A stretch of 64,000 nucleotides of DNA from Nageia nagi (GCA_050084985.1 JBITNC010000001.1:37696001-37760000), one strand, 5' to 3'. Shown: positions 47,181-60,179, numbered from the stretch's first letter. Translations and numbers: made by a program. The notes: generated by a model from the sequence alone, not told the origin.

Positions 47181-48259
47181 TGTATCTATTGATCAATAGA
47201 ATGTAACCTCAAGGTTTTGGTCTATTCATGTTCTCCATTTCCTACAATAATAAGGTCCTTGAAAGACCTAAAAGTGGTGGGATAGTGTACTCATTGGGGT
47301 TTTTTGCTCAATCTTTAGATTATATACCAGTTTCTATCTATAGTAAGGTAAAAGTAAATGGAAATAGATAAAAAAAAAAGAGTAACAAGAAAGAGATAAA
47401 TTAAAAATATAAAGAAAGTAAACTAAAATTAACTAGCCCAAACATTACCACATAGGCAGTAATCCATAACCAAGATTATGAATAGCAAACTATCTTACTC
47501 TTGGGGTCTCACAATCATAACACATATCTATAACTTAATAAAATACTTCATGCATAACATTTACCAAAACATAATGAATAGCCATAAATTGTGAAGGGAA
47601 AAGCATCATCATATTGTATTATCACACATAAAGCATCTCATACATTGGAAAAATTTGCTAGAATGTCTAACCTTTTGGACCTACAATAGTCCACTATTTA
47701 TATGTTTACATTTGCAATTAGGTGGTTGTCCACCATTATTGCACTTAATTACTTTATTGAATAAGAACAATATAAGAAACTATTTACAAATGTATAAATT
47801 CAATTATGCTAGATTACACAATGAATAAATACAATCAATGCCAAGGTCTAGAAATTTATTATCTCTTAACTGTTGTACTTCCCAACTGTAATTCCTCTTA
47901 TCTATCATTAACTACATAGTATAAAGAACAATTATCACTTCAATATTTACAAATTCATGAAAAGGAAGCAAGAAATGGGAATTATGAATGAGTTTGTTTT
48001 TAATAAATGAAAGAGTAAAGAATGGCATAATGTTACCCTAGTTTTAGAGTGTGATTATGAAAGAATAATAGTCTTTTGCCAACTCTTAGGGTCTCATCCT
48101 ACTTGAGAATTAAACCTTTACTTGTTGATACCACTTGCCTATCCAAATGAAGCTTTTGTAGGATTTTTAGGTAATGGAATTAATTATTCAAGGAGCAAAT
48201 ATTAGAGTTTTCTATATAAATCTTGATAATCTATCTATGATAAAATAGGGCATGCTTGT
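47181..48259. other. Possible 3' end or LTR of gypsy B, not delimited
   Basis: By position this should hold the minus-strand 3' end of gypsy B and perhaps its 3' LTR. No second LTR copy is in the window to compare with, so I cannot define it. No genes recognised. Confidence 0.35.
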
Positions 48260-51200
48260 AGTTTGACTATATTTGCAATTGTCTCTCAAGCTAGGCCATT
48301 TATTTATTGCAAATATGAGATTTGTTTCTCATAAAAAGATTGTTCCAAAAATTGTATGGTATTTTCCATCCATAGGTTGGTACTACCCTATACATCTTGT
48401 TCTTCCCATAACTTGGGAGACTTTAATTCAATCAAAGAATGAAAGAATTTATTAATAAAATCAATCTCTATATTTAATTGTTATTTTTTAATATCAACAC
48501 CAAACATTAGATCTTGCAACTCATAGATATCCTGGGTTCTCCTCAAAATTATTTACCTTAACCTTGGAGTGATGGTAGCTCAAGCATTTTTGATCAAGAA
48601 TTTCAACCAACTCTATAGTCCTTCAATTACTGATATGGACACACCTAGGGCTAACTTGTGTAGTGTATCCTAGGAAATATATTATTGGATAGCTTATTTT
48701 GTTTGATTCTTTAATAACTACAATTGTGATAAACTTACCAGTCTTTCTACTATTTGGTCAACTAAGAATTTTTTAAAATTTTTAACAATTTGTAATAGTT
48801 TTGTTTTATCATCATTAAGTACTTTATTTTTTGCTACTACTTTCTTCAAATCCTCTTCAATTTGTTGATCTTTCTAATTATCTAGTACAATGTCTTGAGT
48901 CTTACAATATTCCATTTGTTTCTTTACATTTTCTAGCTTGGCCTTATTTTATTCTAGGCTCTTCTCAAACTTAGATTTCTACTTGTTTAGCTTCTCTATT
49001 AAGTCTTTATTATGGTTTTGCAACCTAGCTCTTATTTTATCCTTAAGGGAGTAGTGTTTCTTGTATCAATCTATTTTTTTATTTAACCTATCAATCTTAT
49101 TCTCCATGGATTGGAGGCTTTTGCTAGCTACCATGGAAGTATTTACAAGCAACCAATATTGGTTTATAGCTAGAGCACTCTACATATTTACATTTACTAC
49201 AACCATGGGAGTAATATTCAAATGACCTTCTTTGAAAGGCATCTGGGCAATTTTGATATCTCTCATTTTTGTTACTCTACTCAAAATTCTAGACTATTAT
49301 TCTAGAAGCACATAGGGTTTATTTACAAATGTTGCACAATTAATGGGCTCTACTATCTGAGTTGAAAAAATACTTTTAATTTCCTCTTGCAATGCTATAG
49401 AAAAAAGGAATTAAAGAATGTGGGATTTTACCTATTTTTGAAGTGGATGCTAGCATATCTTATATAGGATCTTCTGATGTCTTTTTGGTGGGTGATATCA
49501 TTTCCACTTCCACCTCTTCATCTTCTTCAAAAGGCTTCTTTTTTCTTAGGTGTTTCATCCATTAAGCTAGATTCTTTCTTCTTCTTTGGATCCTTATCAT
49601 CATCATCTCCATCTTCACCCACTTCACCTTTGGCTACTGTAGTACCACCCATTTCAAGTACATTACCTCCTTCTTACTACACTTTATCCCCCATTCCATC
49701 CTATGCATCTTGATAAACAAAGGTATCTATGTTTTTTTCCTTTGATTTTCTTCAATGTCCACCATCTCTAGTTCTCTCATAGTTGATTTTCGTATTTCCT
49801 GACTTATTTTGGGAGATGGAGTTTATGTACTCTTGGAAACCTAGGGCTGAGTTGTTTGAGGTTTCTTTTTAGGTTACTCCTCCTTCTTTAAGGCTTATTA
49901 TTCTTAAATTTATGCCAAAATTTGAAGTCTTCTTCTCCTTTGAGGAGAGGACTCCTGGGAAGTAGTAGCTATTTCAACTTGAGTTCTATTTTTATTCTTT
50001 AGAAGCTACTATTAATCAAATGGTTCATAAAAATATCCCTTATTTTTCAATCCTTTTACTAGTGGAGCCTTTTTCTAATTACCTCTTGCTGATATTCCTC
50101 AAAACTTGGCTAGGAGTGGTTTGCCTATCTCTAGTAATGGGTCCTGCATATACTAAGCTTCCCAATACTTATCATATTGGAATTCACCAAAAAGCTATTT
50201 TTCAATGTGATGAACCTTGTTTGTATATTCAAATATAAATTTGGTAAAATAATCAATTTTGTTGTGCCCCAACCCAACTCATCCCTTAACTAGGTTAAAA
50301 CCTTTTATTTTAAGGCAAACTCTTACCATCTAACCTCCTAATTTTTGTATTTTTTGATACCTTCAAGGGTCAATCAGGATTTGTTCAAAGCTCCAAATTC
50401 CCACTCCAAAAATGTCTCAGCTTCTTATTTAGTTTTATTGGCAAAATATTCAACATGAGACCAAGGTTCATGGGAAAAATTTGGGCCCTTTTTATTTGAC
50501 TTGATAATTTTTGTAATTTCTTCCAATGGATCATATACCCAAGGGAGTCTAGCATTTCTAACTTGAAATTATATACATTAAAATTATCTATACTATCTTT
50601 ACACTCTATTTCTAGCAATGCAAAATTTTTAGTAGTGGTAGGTATATTTAGAATGGGCTTGAAATTACCCCTAGATCCATATTTTATTTCTATGGCACAC
50701 ATTTGCCTACCCATTTCTATAGAATACAATTGGAGGGTAATAAATTTGGGAAAGAAAAAATAGATTTTCAAAATATTCATACCTCATTATAATAGTTCTA
50801 TCTTTCATTAGGTACTAGTCCCTAATTTTGTTGCCTCCTTATAGCTCCTATATGATCATCTATCATAATCTATGATAAACCTTCCCAATTAGAATCTGGA
50901 CCACCAGTGCATAGAACTTTTCCATAAACTCATAATATGAGCCCTAAAGCTTTGTCAACATCAAGATTCTCAAATAAATTGGTGTGGGTGCTATAGTTAG
51001 GGTCATTGGTTCAACCTAAAGTCCTCCCTTCACCAGTACCTCCATATTTTGATGGACTATGAGCCACCATAAATAGGATGGATGTTGAAAGTCTAATTTT
51101 TCTATTTTAAAAAGATTTTTTTCTTACCTCATTCAAAATGAATGTAAGAATATCATAGCAAATATGGGCCTCTATGATATTATAAGCCATTCTCATCATG

Positions 51201-51990
51201 GCTTCATCTCCTTCTATCTAGATATTCTTCCCAAGAATGATCACCAATGCTTGTAAGACCTTTTTATATCGAGACTTCTTGAAGGAGGCAATATCATAAC
51301 TCTACAAGAGATTTGTGCATCTCCACTTATACCTTTCTCAAACCAATCCATCATCTCATGCTCATTTAAATAAAATATTCCATCTCATGCTTTAGATCAA
51401 TTTGCTTTTTAATATGGAAGGTCTAGTTAGTTGAGACTACAAATGCAAGCATGATGGCCTCAGGTGAATAATACAAAAAAACTTCAAGCTGGTACCTAGA
51501 TTCTACCTCCTCTAGTTGTTATTACTTGAAAGCTCTAATTTCATATCCTTGTGCACTATACTTGAATATGATAGCATATAGCAACATCAGAAAGGTAAAG
51601 GATTCATAGGGCACATAATATGCAAGGCCTTGGTCTATCATGACATCCCTCTTAGACTCAACCAATGATTTACCTTTTCCCATGACCTTGGGCTTTAGGT
51701 GCTGTAATAAGATTCTCATGGGATCGATGCACCAAGTATTTATATGATTGATGATTCCCATCTCTATCCTATTAACATTAGGAGCATTCTCAAGATACTC
51801 TTCCTAAATCATGATAAGATCAGTGTCCATCCCTTCTTATTCAATGATGTTGGTTCCTTGATAGCCATCATTTTGTCTATTATATACTTTGTAGCACAAG
51901 TTAGCATTAAAAACATTAAACCTCAGAAGATAAAGCTCTGAAAAATCTCCTCCTCACTTAACTTGCTTTGTAGGTTCTAAACTCTAGTTC
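48260..51990 (-). pseudogene. Gypsy B downstream ORF (unrecognised)
   Basis: Minus-strand coding-like pieces, in order: 51761-51522 (79 codons, with ALHIMCPMNPL/AYYVPYESFTFLML readings); LEVFLYYSPEAIMLAF near 51480; an open stretch 50780-50385 (131 codons); a charged segment at about 49700-49440 with GEDGDDDDKDPKKKKESSLM and FEEDEEVEVEM; and a likely coiled coil at about 49030-48720 with KFEKSLEQ/NKAKLENVKKQMEYCK and DLKKVVAKNKVL. Order and spacing parallel the downstream region of gypsy A. No known domain, signal peptide or clear membrane anchor was recognised. Many stops and frameshifts. Confidence 0.55.
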
Positions 51991-52559
51991 TATTCAAAAC
52001 TTGTGCTCTATAATTGCTAAGTGAAGAATAGGGGGATTAGGGATTATGTTTTATTTATCTATGGGTTGTGATTGATGTCTATTAATGGCATTTAATGACC
52101 AAGTAATGTCAAGATTTGCACGAAGTACAACATCATGAATGATAGGTAGGAATACATTGATTTCAAGTGTGTCAAATTTAAATTGAGGGATAGGGCATGG
52201 TTGGTAGGTTTTTCAAGGATATATCCCTCTTAAATACTATCCTTTTGATTGAACAATTTGCATTAGATTAGCCTAACTCCACACCATGCTTAGTTAATGT
52301 AGGCATTAATGGATACCTACTTCCTCAAGAAGTGAATCCTACCTAAATTAGAATGCACAAGCATTAAAAAATATATTTTTTAAAGAAGATAATAATATCT
52401 ACATTATGTAATCATTGGCAAGTGTTATGTAATCACTTGATCACTTGGTAATATTTCAAATAGATCCTATTTATTGGGATAGGCAATTCCTATGATTTGG
52501 TGATATCTTGAAGTCTAAATACATTATTCTACATAGACTGAATGATGATCACTCCATAA
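51991..52559. other. Link between integrase and downstream ORF of gypsy B
   Basis: No motif recognised. The corresponding stretch in gypsy A (30870-31690) is of similar length and also unassigned. Confidence 0.4.
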
Positions 52560-53560
52560 TGAATTGAACTTTGAAGTTTTTCAATTTTTACTCTTTTCTC
52601 ATCCAATTTGAGGACATCTCCTATTTCAAACTTAACCTGAGAATACTTCTTCTTGTCAAACCACTTCTTAACTATCTATAGTCAATGCTGGAAAGACTCA
52701 TATGCTCTATTTCTATCTTATTCCAAGTTTATGAGCTAATCGAATCTTGCTTGTAATGGATCAAAATCATAATCTTCTAACCCTTGTAGGATTTTTAATG
52801 CAAGTAACTCAATATGAATAGCAAATATTGGTATTTTACCATACACTAATGTATAAGGGGATGTCTTGATAGCTGATTTGATATTGATTCTATCAACCCA
52901 TAATGCATAGTCTAATTGTGTATGCCATTATCTAGGATTCCCTTCAATTATCCTTTTGATAATCCAAGTTAGGTTCTTATTTGTTGATTCTACTAACCCA
53001 TTCCCTTATGGGTAGTAATTTGAAGAGAGTAACTAGTAGATCCCATACTCAACAACAAAATCTAACAAATTAAGTCTAATGAATGTAGAAACATTATCTA
53101 ACATGATAATTTTTAGGATACCAAATGAGTGATTATTCATTTGATCATCTCTATCACTATCTCCTAATCTGCATTCTTACATGGCATGGATTTTGACCAT
53201 ATTGTAAAATAATTTGTTTCATTCAAAATAAATTTATGACCCATTGAGGTATTTGGATTTATAACACTAATAAATTCAAGAATCCATTGTTGGAAAGGCT
53301 CCTCAACAACCACATGCTTAAGAGGCATTGTAATTTGTCATCTTTTTTCCACATACCTACTACATTTGTCATATTCCTATGATATCTTGAAGGAATCCTT
53401 AAATATAGTAGAATAATACTACCTGGCTTGCAATATTTTTGCTACAGTAGTTCAACCACTATAGTGTATTTCAAAGAATCCATAATGAAATTCATGCAAA
53501 ATTCTCTTGGCTTCATCATGAGTTACACATCTTAATAGAGTTTGATCAAAAAATTTCCTA
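52560..53560 (-). pseudogene. Gypsy B integrase relic
   Basis: Minus-strand blocks: THDEAKRILHEFHYG (53520 region), MPLKHVVVEEPFQQW, VINPNTSMGHKFIL, LDNVSTFIRLNLLDFVVEYG, SSNYYP.GNGLVESTNK, then ALWVDRINIKSAIKTSPYTL and VYGKIPIFAIHIE. These are the standard gypsy integrase blocks in order. The usual 'SDNG' reads LDNV, and LDFI near the first acidic residue reads LEFI, so two conserved positions have changed. Stops are frequent. Confidence 0.85.
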
Positions 53561-53599
53561 TAAAGGTGATCATCTATCATCATAAAATTCAATGCTTGG

Positions 53600-55136
53600 A
53601 ATTTGAATCTTCTTATTTGGAATCTATATAGGGATTTAGGATATTTACTTGATCTAAAATAAAAAATAAACTATTTTATCAAATAAATTTTTTGATTGAG
53701 ATGCTCTTCATCCTCTATGATAGCAATCATGTATGAAGCTCTTGCAATATTTTCATAGATATCCTCCCCTTACTAAGCTTGGTTGGCTTAATTTATATAT
53801 CATATTCCATTATTTTTGTCATCCAAATAGCTTTCCCTTCACCCATATTTCCTTGAATGGAATAGTTTCTTACATCATGGTGAATAGTATATACAAGAAT
53901 CTTATTATGGGAGACATAATGCTTAAACTTTTTTATTCTTTTAACTATGGAAAACACTTGCTTTTCAATAAAAAAAATACCTTCTTTGATGCTTGTGAAA
54001 TGTTTGGCTATGAAATGTAATGGGATGTTCTTCCTTTTGGTCATCCTTTTGTGCTAGAATTATAGCAACACTTTTATGTGCTCCATATGCATACATAATA
54101 AAATCTTTTGAAAAATTTGGGTTCTTCAAAATAGGAGTTTCTATTATGGCTTTTTTAATATCTTGAAAAGCTTCCATTGCTTCCTCAAACTAGAAAAATA
54201 TAATATTTTTCTTTAACATTGTTCTAATTAGAGAAACTAATTCTAAAAAATCATTAATAAATTTTCTTACAAAATTGATTTGACCAAGGAAAGATTGCAA
54301 GGCCTTCTTGTTTGAACGTAAATTTAATGCTTCAATAGCTTTTACTCTATCTAAATCTATTGCCAATCCCTTTTCTAAGGTAATATGACCAAGCAATTTT
54401 CCTTGGTTAACCATAAAAATAGACTTTTTGGTATTAATTGATATCTTGTATTCTATAAATTTTACAAAAACTTGCCTAAGATGATGCAAATAATCTTCTC
54501 TACTTTTGGAAAATAATGTAATGTCATCTAGGTAGATAAGAATAACTTTATTTATTACATCACCAAAGGCATGGTCCATGGCTCTTTGCAAGGTAGCTCT
54601 AGCATTTGAGAGACCAAAAGGCATTCTTTGAAATGAAAATATCCCCCATTTGGTTGTGAATGTAGTTTGGAACTAGTTCTCATTGTTTACCCAAATTTGG
54701 TTGAATCCTAAGTAGTAATTAATCATAGAAGAATAGCATGCTCCAACTATTGTGTGGAGGATTTGTTCCATGGGTGGAAGAGGATAGTTTTCCTTTAGAG
54801 ATACTTGGTTTATATTTCTAAAGTCTATACACAACCTAATTTCTCCACTTTGTTTCCTCATTGGGAAAAGATTAGCAACCCAATAAGAATACTTGATAGG
54901 ATAGATAATTTTAAAATCTAGTAGTTTAATTAACTCCTTCTTCATGGCTTCTTCTATTTTTGGGTTAACTAGATTTTACTTTTATCTATATGGTTTTGCC
55001 TCTAGCTCAAGCTCAATGGTGTGTTGAATCACATTTTTATCATATGTTTTTATATCATCATAAGTTTAGAAAATTACCTTTGAGAATTGATGATAAATTT
55101 GAAAAATGATCCTTTTCTCTTCTTTAGAACACTCTT
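53600..55136 (-). pseudogene. Gypsy B reverse transcriptase and RNase H relic, truncated upstream
   Basis: The best pieces are 54945-54673 (MKKELIKLLDFKIIYPIKYS, GEIRLCIDFRNINQ) and 54624-54190 (MPFGLSNARATLQRAMDHAFG, ILIYLDDITLF with YLDD, ALQSFLGQINFVRKFINDF). RNase H follows at 54177-53965 and beyond (MEAFQDIKKAIIETPIL; KQ.FHKHQRRYFFY region). Upstream of RT the reading continues to 55137 (KEEKRIIFQIYHQFSKVIF; NVIQHTIELELEAKPYR) and then stops abruptly where an LTR of element C starts. Protease and gag of B are therefore not in the window. Confidence 0.88.
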
Positions 55137-55225
55137 TGTAGACACCTAAAAATGACCCCTCTTTTTATAAATGAAATATGGGGATAAAATTTTAGGTAAA
55201 ATTAAAATTTGCAAAATTCTATCAG

Positions 55226-55255
55226 TCATTGGTGATTCATTACAATCATCAATGA
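55226..55255. other. Hairpin H1 in LTR copy 1
   Basis: TCATTGGTGAT and ATCATCAATGA form an 11-bp stem (one G-U) around an 8-base loop TCATTACA. The counterpart at 63510-63543 keeps the stem with different sequence. Confidence 0.7.
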
Positions 55256-55363
55256 TCATATCCAATCAATAGCACTTGACAGGTAATCATCAATGATCTT
55301 ATAAATAGAAAACACAAAGAAAAAAAATAGAAAAATTAGTCACCCAATGAAACAATCCAACAA

Positions 55364-55386
55364 ATCAAGGATGATTCATCCTTGAT
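55364..55386. other. Hairpin H2 in LTR copy 1
   Basis: ATCAAGGATGA and TCATCCTTGAT are perfect inverted repeats around one base. In copy 2 (63648-63672) the stem is GATCAAGGAT/ATCCTTGATC with a 5-base loop. Confidence 0.75.
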
Positions 55387-55420
55387 CCTACACTTTCCTT
55401 ATGTAGATTTAATCCATGAT

Positions 55421-55451
55421 AAGGTTGGATGATATTTTTTCATCTAGCCTT
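55421..55451. other. Hairpin H3 in LTR copy 1
   Basis: AAGGTTGGATGA and TCATCTAGCCTT pair with two G-U pairs around a short T-rich loop. Copy 2 (63705-63736) has CAAGGCTGGATGA and TCATCCAACCTTG with one mismatch. Confidence 0.65.
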
Positions 55452-55837
55452 TCATTCCAAAATAGCAACTAATGCTACCTTAGAAAATCTATAAGACTTC
55501 TTCCAAGGAGAGAAGAGAGAAAAAAAAGGCAAAATTACTCTATTGAATTAGAACCAAATCGCTAAGTATATTTTAGTTTACTAATTTTTTTTATATGGAT
55601 GTTTATTCCATATTTATTTATCATGCTTGCAAGGTTGATTTTTGAGTAAACATATTAGCATTAGGAGGGCCCTCACATATAGGCTACATAGAAAATGAGG
55701 TGTAGGGGTATTTATTACTATTTATATTTTATTTTTTATCTTTTGTGTTGTGGAATCATAACTAAAACTCATATTATTTATTATTTCCTATTCTTTATTT
55801 TTTTTCTAAGTGATCATCGATGATATTCATTGAGCAC

Positions 55838-55975
55838 CAATGATTTGAAATGAAATGCTAACAACTTTTACTAAAATGCTAGTGACTTCTATTGAAATGC
55901 CATGGACATGTATTGAAATGCTAGCGATTTATTTGAAATGCTAATGATTTCTACTAGATTGCCACTGACTTTATG
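55838..55975. repeat. 21-bp minisatellite, about six units
   Basis: Units such as TAAAATGCTAGTGACTTCTA(T), TGAAATGCTAATGATTTCTA(C) and TAGATTGCCACTGACTTTAT(G) repeat every 21 bp. Period and the AAATGC.A core match the array at 5850-6020. Confidence 0.85.
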
Positions 55976-56954
55976 TGAAAATTTGAAAACATTATAAACT
56001 CAAAAAATAAGTATAAGTTTCAACTTTTGTGAATCTTGAAAGAGTAAAACAGGCATTAAAAATGAAAAATGGAAAAGAACCCCTTGTTTATGGTTTCTTT
56101 TGCCTATATTGCATATAGGAAGGGTAGATGTATGATTAAAGAATATGCATTGTTCATTTGATTTATTTGAATAAATTATATGAATTATTTATCTTTTAGG
56201 TATTTTTGAATGAAAAATAAAATCACTTAATAATTTCTTTTATACCCATATATGCTCTTCCTTTGCATCTAAAGGCGACCATAGGTGATCAAAACGGGTA
56301 TAACGAGAAAGAAGTAAATGAACTCTTTTTTCCTCTTTTCACTTTTTATCACTAAAATTGGTAAAAAATCTTCACTAAGTCACTTTTACACTTCAAAGGA
56401 GAAATGAGTTTTCAGTTAAACAATGAAATAAAACACATTAAGTTGGTTAATTTATTGGGTGGGTGCTTTTTCTTTCACATTAATACTCTTTGATGGTCTA
56501 CCTCATTACTTTGAAAGAAGGGTGAAGAATGGTCATTTGAAGTAAGGTTAAAGAACCTAATTTAAGGAAATCTATTACATATTAAAACCTTTCCTATCTT
56601 CCTTACCATGACTTAAAGGGGAGTTAAAGAACCTCATCTAAAGAAATTTATCTCATATTAAAACTATTCTTGTCTACCTTACCACTCTAAAAGGAGGTCT
56701 AAGGATTATGACTTGAAGAGGGGTTAAATAATTTCACTAAGTCACTTTTGCACTTGGAAGGAATAAATGAATTTTATTAAAGCTTGTTTAAATAATCACA
56801 CTAAATGGAAAATGAACCTTGTGGGTTAGATAAATATCTCACTAATTAAAATATTTTTTGTTTCACACTAAATAAAATATAATTAAAGGACATGTATGTT
56901 GGGTTGGGTTGTAGTTATCATGAGTTCTTTTATTTTTAATATATATGCATAATA
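55976..56954. other. Spacer, possibly LTR or leader of gypsy C
   Basis: AT-rich, with two similar ~130-bp blocks (about 56480-56610 and 56620-56760, sharing CTTACCATGACTTAAA/CTTACCACTCTAAAA and GGGGTTAA words). No coding similarity. Confidence 0.4.
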
Positions 56955-57250
56955 CCTTTAAAAAAAATAAAACATCAATGAGTTGGAAGTGATGAGCAAC
57001 CATTGATTATATATTTCTTGTGTACCCATCAACCATATTATAAGTTGTAGAGCCAAACCTAGAGATGAATACCATGTTCTAGGGTAAAAGTCATCACTTT
57101 CCATTGAGAAATAATAAATAAGGAGACTATGCTTGGATTCCACTATCAATATAGTCTTCAATAGTATTCCCTAAGCCCCATTGCACTATGGGGACCATTT
57201 TAGAAACCAAGATGATACTTTGCCATAGATTACCTATAGGATTCTAGCCT
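56955..57250. repeat. Dispersed repeat R2, copy 3 (diverged)
   Basis: It shares with copies 1 and 2 GATGA.CAACCATTGATT, the CTTTCCATTGA...AATAA stretch, CATTCCCTA..CCCATTGCAC and AATGGGGAC-type words in order, with more divergence. It lies about 0.3 kb before the gag start of gypsy C. Confidence 0.65.
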
Positions 57251-57561
57251 ACCTTTATTACACTTGAATAAAAAAAATCAATCTTATAAAATTAACAAAA
57301 AATAAAATAAATGATTCACATCATTTATTAAATAAAATATAATTCAATTTATTAAGGAAAATTACACAAAATAATCACATCACAAAGGTGAGTTATAAGT
57401 AAGTTTTTTGTGCATATACTTACTTTTTCTCAATAATATAAAAACCAAAAGTAAAATATAATTGCTATGAATGATATATGTTGTCTTTTCCTTGCATAAT
57501 CAAAAATCAAAACCAAAACAAAAATTGAAGAGTGTAAGGTTCTAAAAGCAAACAAAATAGA

Positions 57562-60030
57562 ATGGTTAACACTCGTTCTCAAATGGCTTGTCAACAACAA
57601 GAGCCATATGACCAAATCTATCAAGAGGAACAACCTAGTCATAGGTCTCACAAATTTAGTAGAGAAATATCAAGGAGAAGAAATCCTCAACAAATAGAAG
57701 ATACCTTAAATGAATTAAGACAATGTTTAATTCATTTAAATATTCCTCATTCTTATCATGCTCATAGTCTTCCCCTAGATTTAACTTATCTATCCAAAAA
57801 GACACCAATAGGTAATAAGGAAGAAGTCATCTCAAGGATTACTAATCCATTACAAATGCATTTGACTTATGCCATATTACAAAAGGGTCCTTTTAAACTA
57901 AAATATGATCAAGTTACATGCTATCTATCAAATGGACATCTTATCCAATCATATATAATATGAGATGATTATACTCCTTCCACCATCTTTAGAAGGATGA
58001 ATGAGTTTGATGATAGAGTTTTGATACATATGGCAACTCCTATAGCTGAACCAATAAGCCATGCTAGGGTGTATAATGATTCTTATTATATTTTAAAAAC
58101 AAATACACCTACACCTAAGACTAGTTATGTTTTTCCTACCATGAGTTATGTGGATCCTAGTACTACTTTTACTACCCTAAGAACTAGTCATAGGATCCTT
58201 GAACAAAGACATAGGAGAAATCTTGATCCTTCAAGATATAAGGTAGGATAAATACCATTGTATGTATCTAGGTCAAATCAAAATCAAGAACAACTTCAAT
58301 ATGACCAACAAATCATTTTATACAATTCAAATCCACAAAAATTGAACCAACCTAGAAGATTGGGATGAGATCCATGTTAGCAAACACAACCTATGTTTCA
58401 TGCATATCAAAGTAAAACATCTATTGGGAAACCTCAAAAATAACAATTTAAAACCTAGATTTAAAATATACCTAATAATTAATAGTACATAGTAGGAATT
58501 TTTCACCTAGAGCTAGATCCTTATCTCCCTAAGGTCATAAAAAATTATAAAAATCAAGACCATCATTTACCTAGAAAATGGAAGGTTTTATGTGAACAAC
58601 AATAATCCCAAGGCCCCCTTTGCCTCAGTATATACATGAAGTTCAAAAAAATCATACTCTTACACCTTTATATCAATAGAGGCAATGACGGTTGTCTCAA
58701 CATCAACTACCCCCTCCTACTCCACCATATAATGAAAATTACTATGATGATCAAAAACCATCCAAAAGAAGTCATCAATCATTTTAAAAAAATGAACAAA
58801 GGAAAGGTAATAGGGACAATAAAAATTCTATTATTCCCACACAACTGACTAATTATTTTAATGAAATGTTAATAGAGATTGAGAAAATGATATGCCAACA
58901 AAACAAGCATAAAATCTCTTATGAGACTATTTGTAATGAGCCCATACACCCTAGTGTTACTAAGATTGATATCCCTTTCAAATTTGGAATTTTAAAAATT
59001 GAATATTTCAAAGGAAAAGAGGACCTTGAATAACATATAAGGTGTTTTAAATACTCAATTTATGTAATTTCTAACAATTATGCTCTTATGTTGCGTATCT
59101 TTCCTTTGACACTTGCTAGGTAAGCAATGGATTGATAAAACAACTTAATAGAACATAGCATCACAACATATGCACAATTGGCAAATTTATTCTTAGAATA
59201 ATTTAGGATAAATATCAAAGACAAAATCACCATAATTGATCTCATAATATTGTAGCAATTTTAGGATGAGATAGTTACAAATTTCATCTCAATATGGATG
59301 GTAATTTTGACAAGCATGCCTTATACTTTACCACAAGAAGAACTACTAAAAATTTTTAGTCAAAGTTATCTAAGACCCATTGCTAGTACTTTATTGATTC
59401 AACAACATAATACATTTAAGGAAGCAAACTCTCAAGCTATTGTAATCGAAAAGGTTAAGATCCAAGATGGAGAATTAAAGGGTAAAAAGAAAGAGCCTTA
59501 TGCTAGAAATAGAAATTAGGCTGAATAATCAACAAAACCAATGCATGATAATAAATTTTCTTATCTTAAATATGGATAATAAAACCTTCTACAAAATATA
59601 CCACTCCATAAAATGAAGAAAGAAAATCTAGGCCACCCCCTAAAAAGTTTACTCCTTTGATTGAATCTATGTATGATATTTTGAAAAAATTAATAGACCA
59701 TCAAATGATTATATTGCCTAAAATATGTCCTAAGAGGCTAGATGCAAGAGATAGAAAATGGTATAATAAGAATTATTATTATCAATATCATCACCAAAAT
59801 GTCCATACTACAAGAAAATGTAGAACATTACAACATAAGGTTCAAGAGTTGCTTGATCAAGGAAGATTACAAGTAGACAACTCTTTGACTATCCCTAATC
59901 AAAATCTAGGAATATATAAGAATCCTTTTCCTCAAAATCAAGCAAATACTATAGCATCACAAATACACCAAAATCAAGTACACACAAAGGGTTTCAAGAT
60001 GCTTCTACCTTTGTTACTATGGTAAGCATA
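57562..60030 (+). pseudogene. Gypsy C gag relic
   Basis: The start at 57562 (MVNTRSQMA) is typical of gypsy gag. The first stretch runs 133 codons to 57963, then coding continues across stops. The gag core lies at about 58970-59290: FKFGILKIEYFKGKEDLE, NNYALMLRIFPLTLAR, ITTYAQLANLFLE. It continues at 59298-59519 (MPYTLPQEELLKIFSQSYLR). A C-terminal knuckle-like block near 59760-59870 reads YYYQYHHQNVHTTRKCRTLQ, fitting 'C.(F/Y)H...GHTT..C..L' but with Y in place of the first C. It carries many stops. Orientation is opposite to gypsy B. Confidence 0.8.
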
Positions 60031-60179
60031 ACTACAAGAGCCCAAAGGGTGCAAGGGAGGTAAGCTGATATTCCCAACAATCAAATAAATAATGGTATTT
60101 TACAACTAAATTTACTTAGACCTCAACTTCCTAAGATTTTATTAAAAGAGCTTTGTAACATAAATTAAGAAATTCATAA

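Larger units (their letters stand above)
55137..55630 (+). repeat. LTR-like repeat of gypsy C (copy 1), interrupts gypsy B
   Basis: It begins TGTAGACACCTAAAAATGA, directly after gypsy B coding sequence. It is alignable in the same orientation with 63434-63911 over about 490 bp at roughly 80-85% identity. The right end of the true LTR is uncertain: similarity stops near 55630, but the 21-bp minisatellite and R2 segment to 57250 may also belong to it. Three inverted repeats lie inside, also present in the second copy. Confidence 0.7.

Noticed and set aside
49477-49713. Plus-strand Ser/Pro-rich 78-codon frame
   Set aside because: It is antisense to the acidic/lysine-rich segment of the gypsy B downstream gene; S and P runs come from reversed D/E/K codons.
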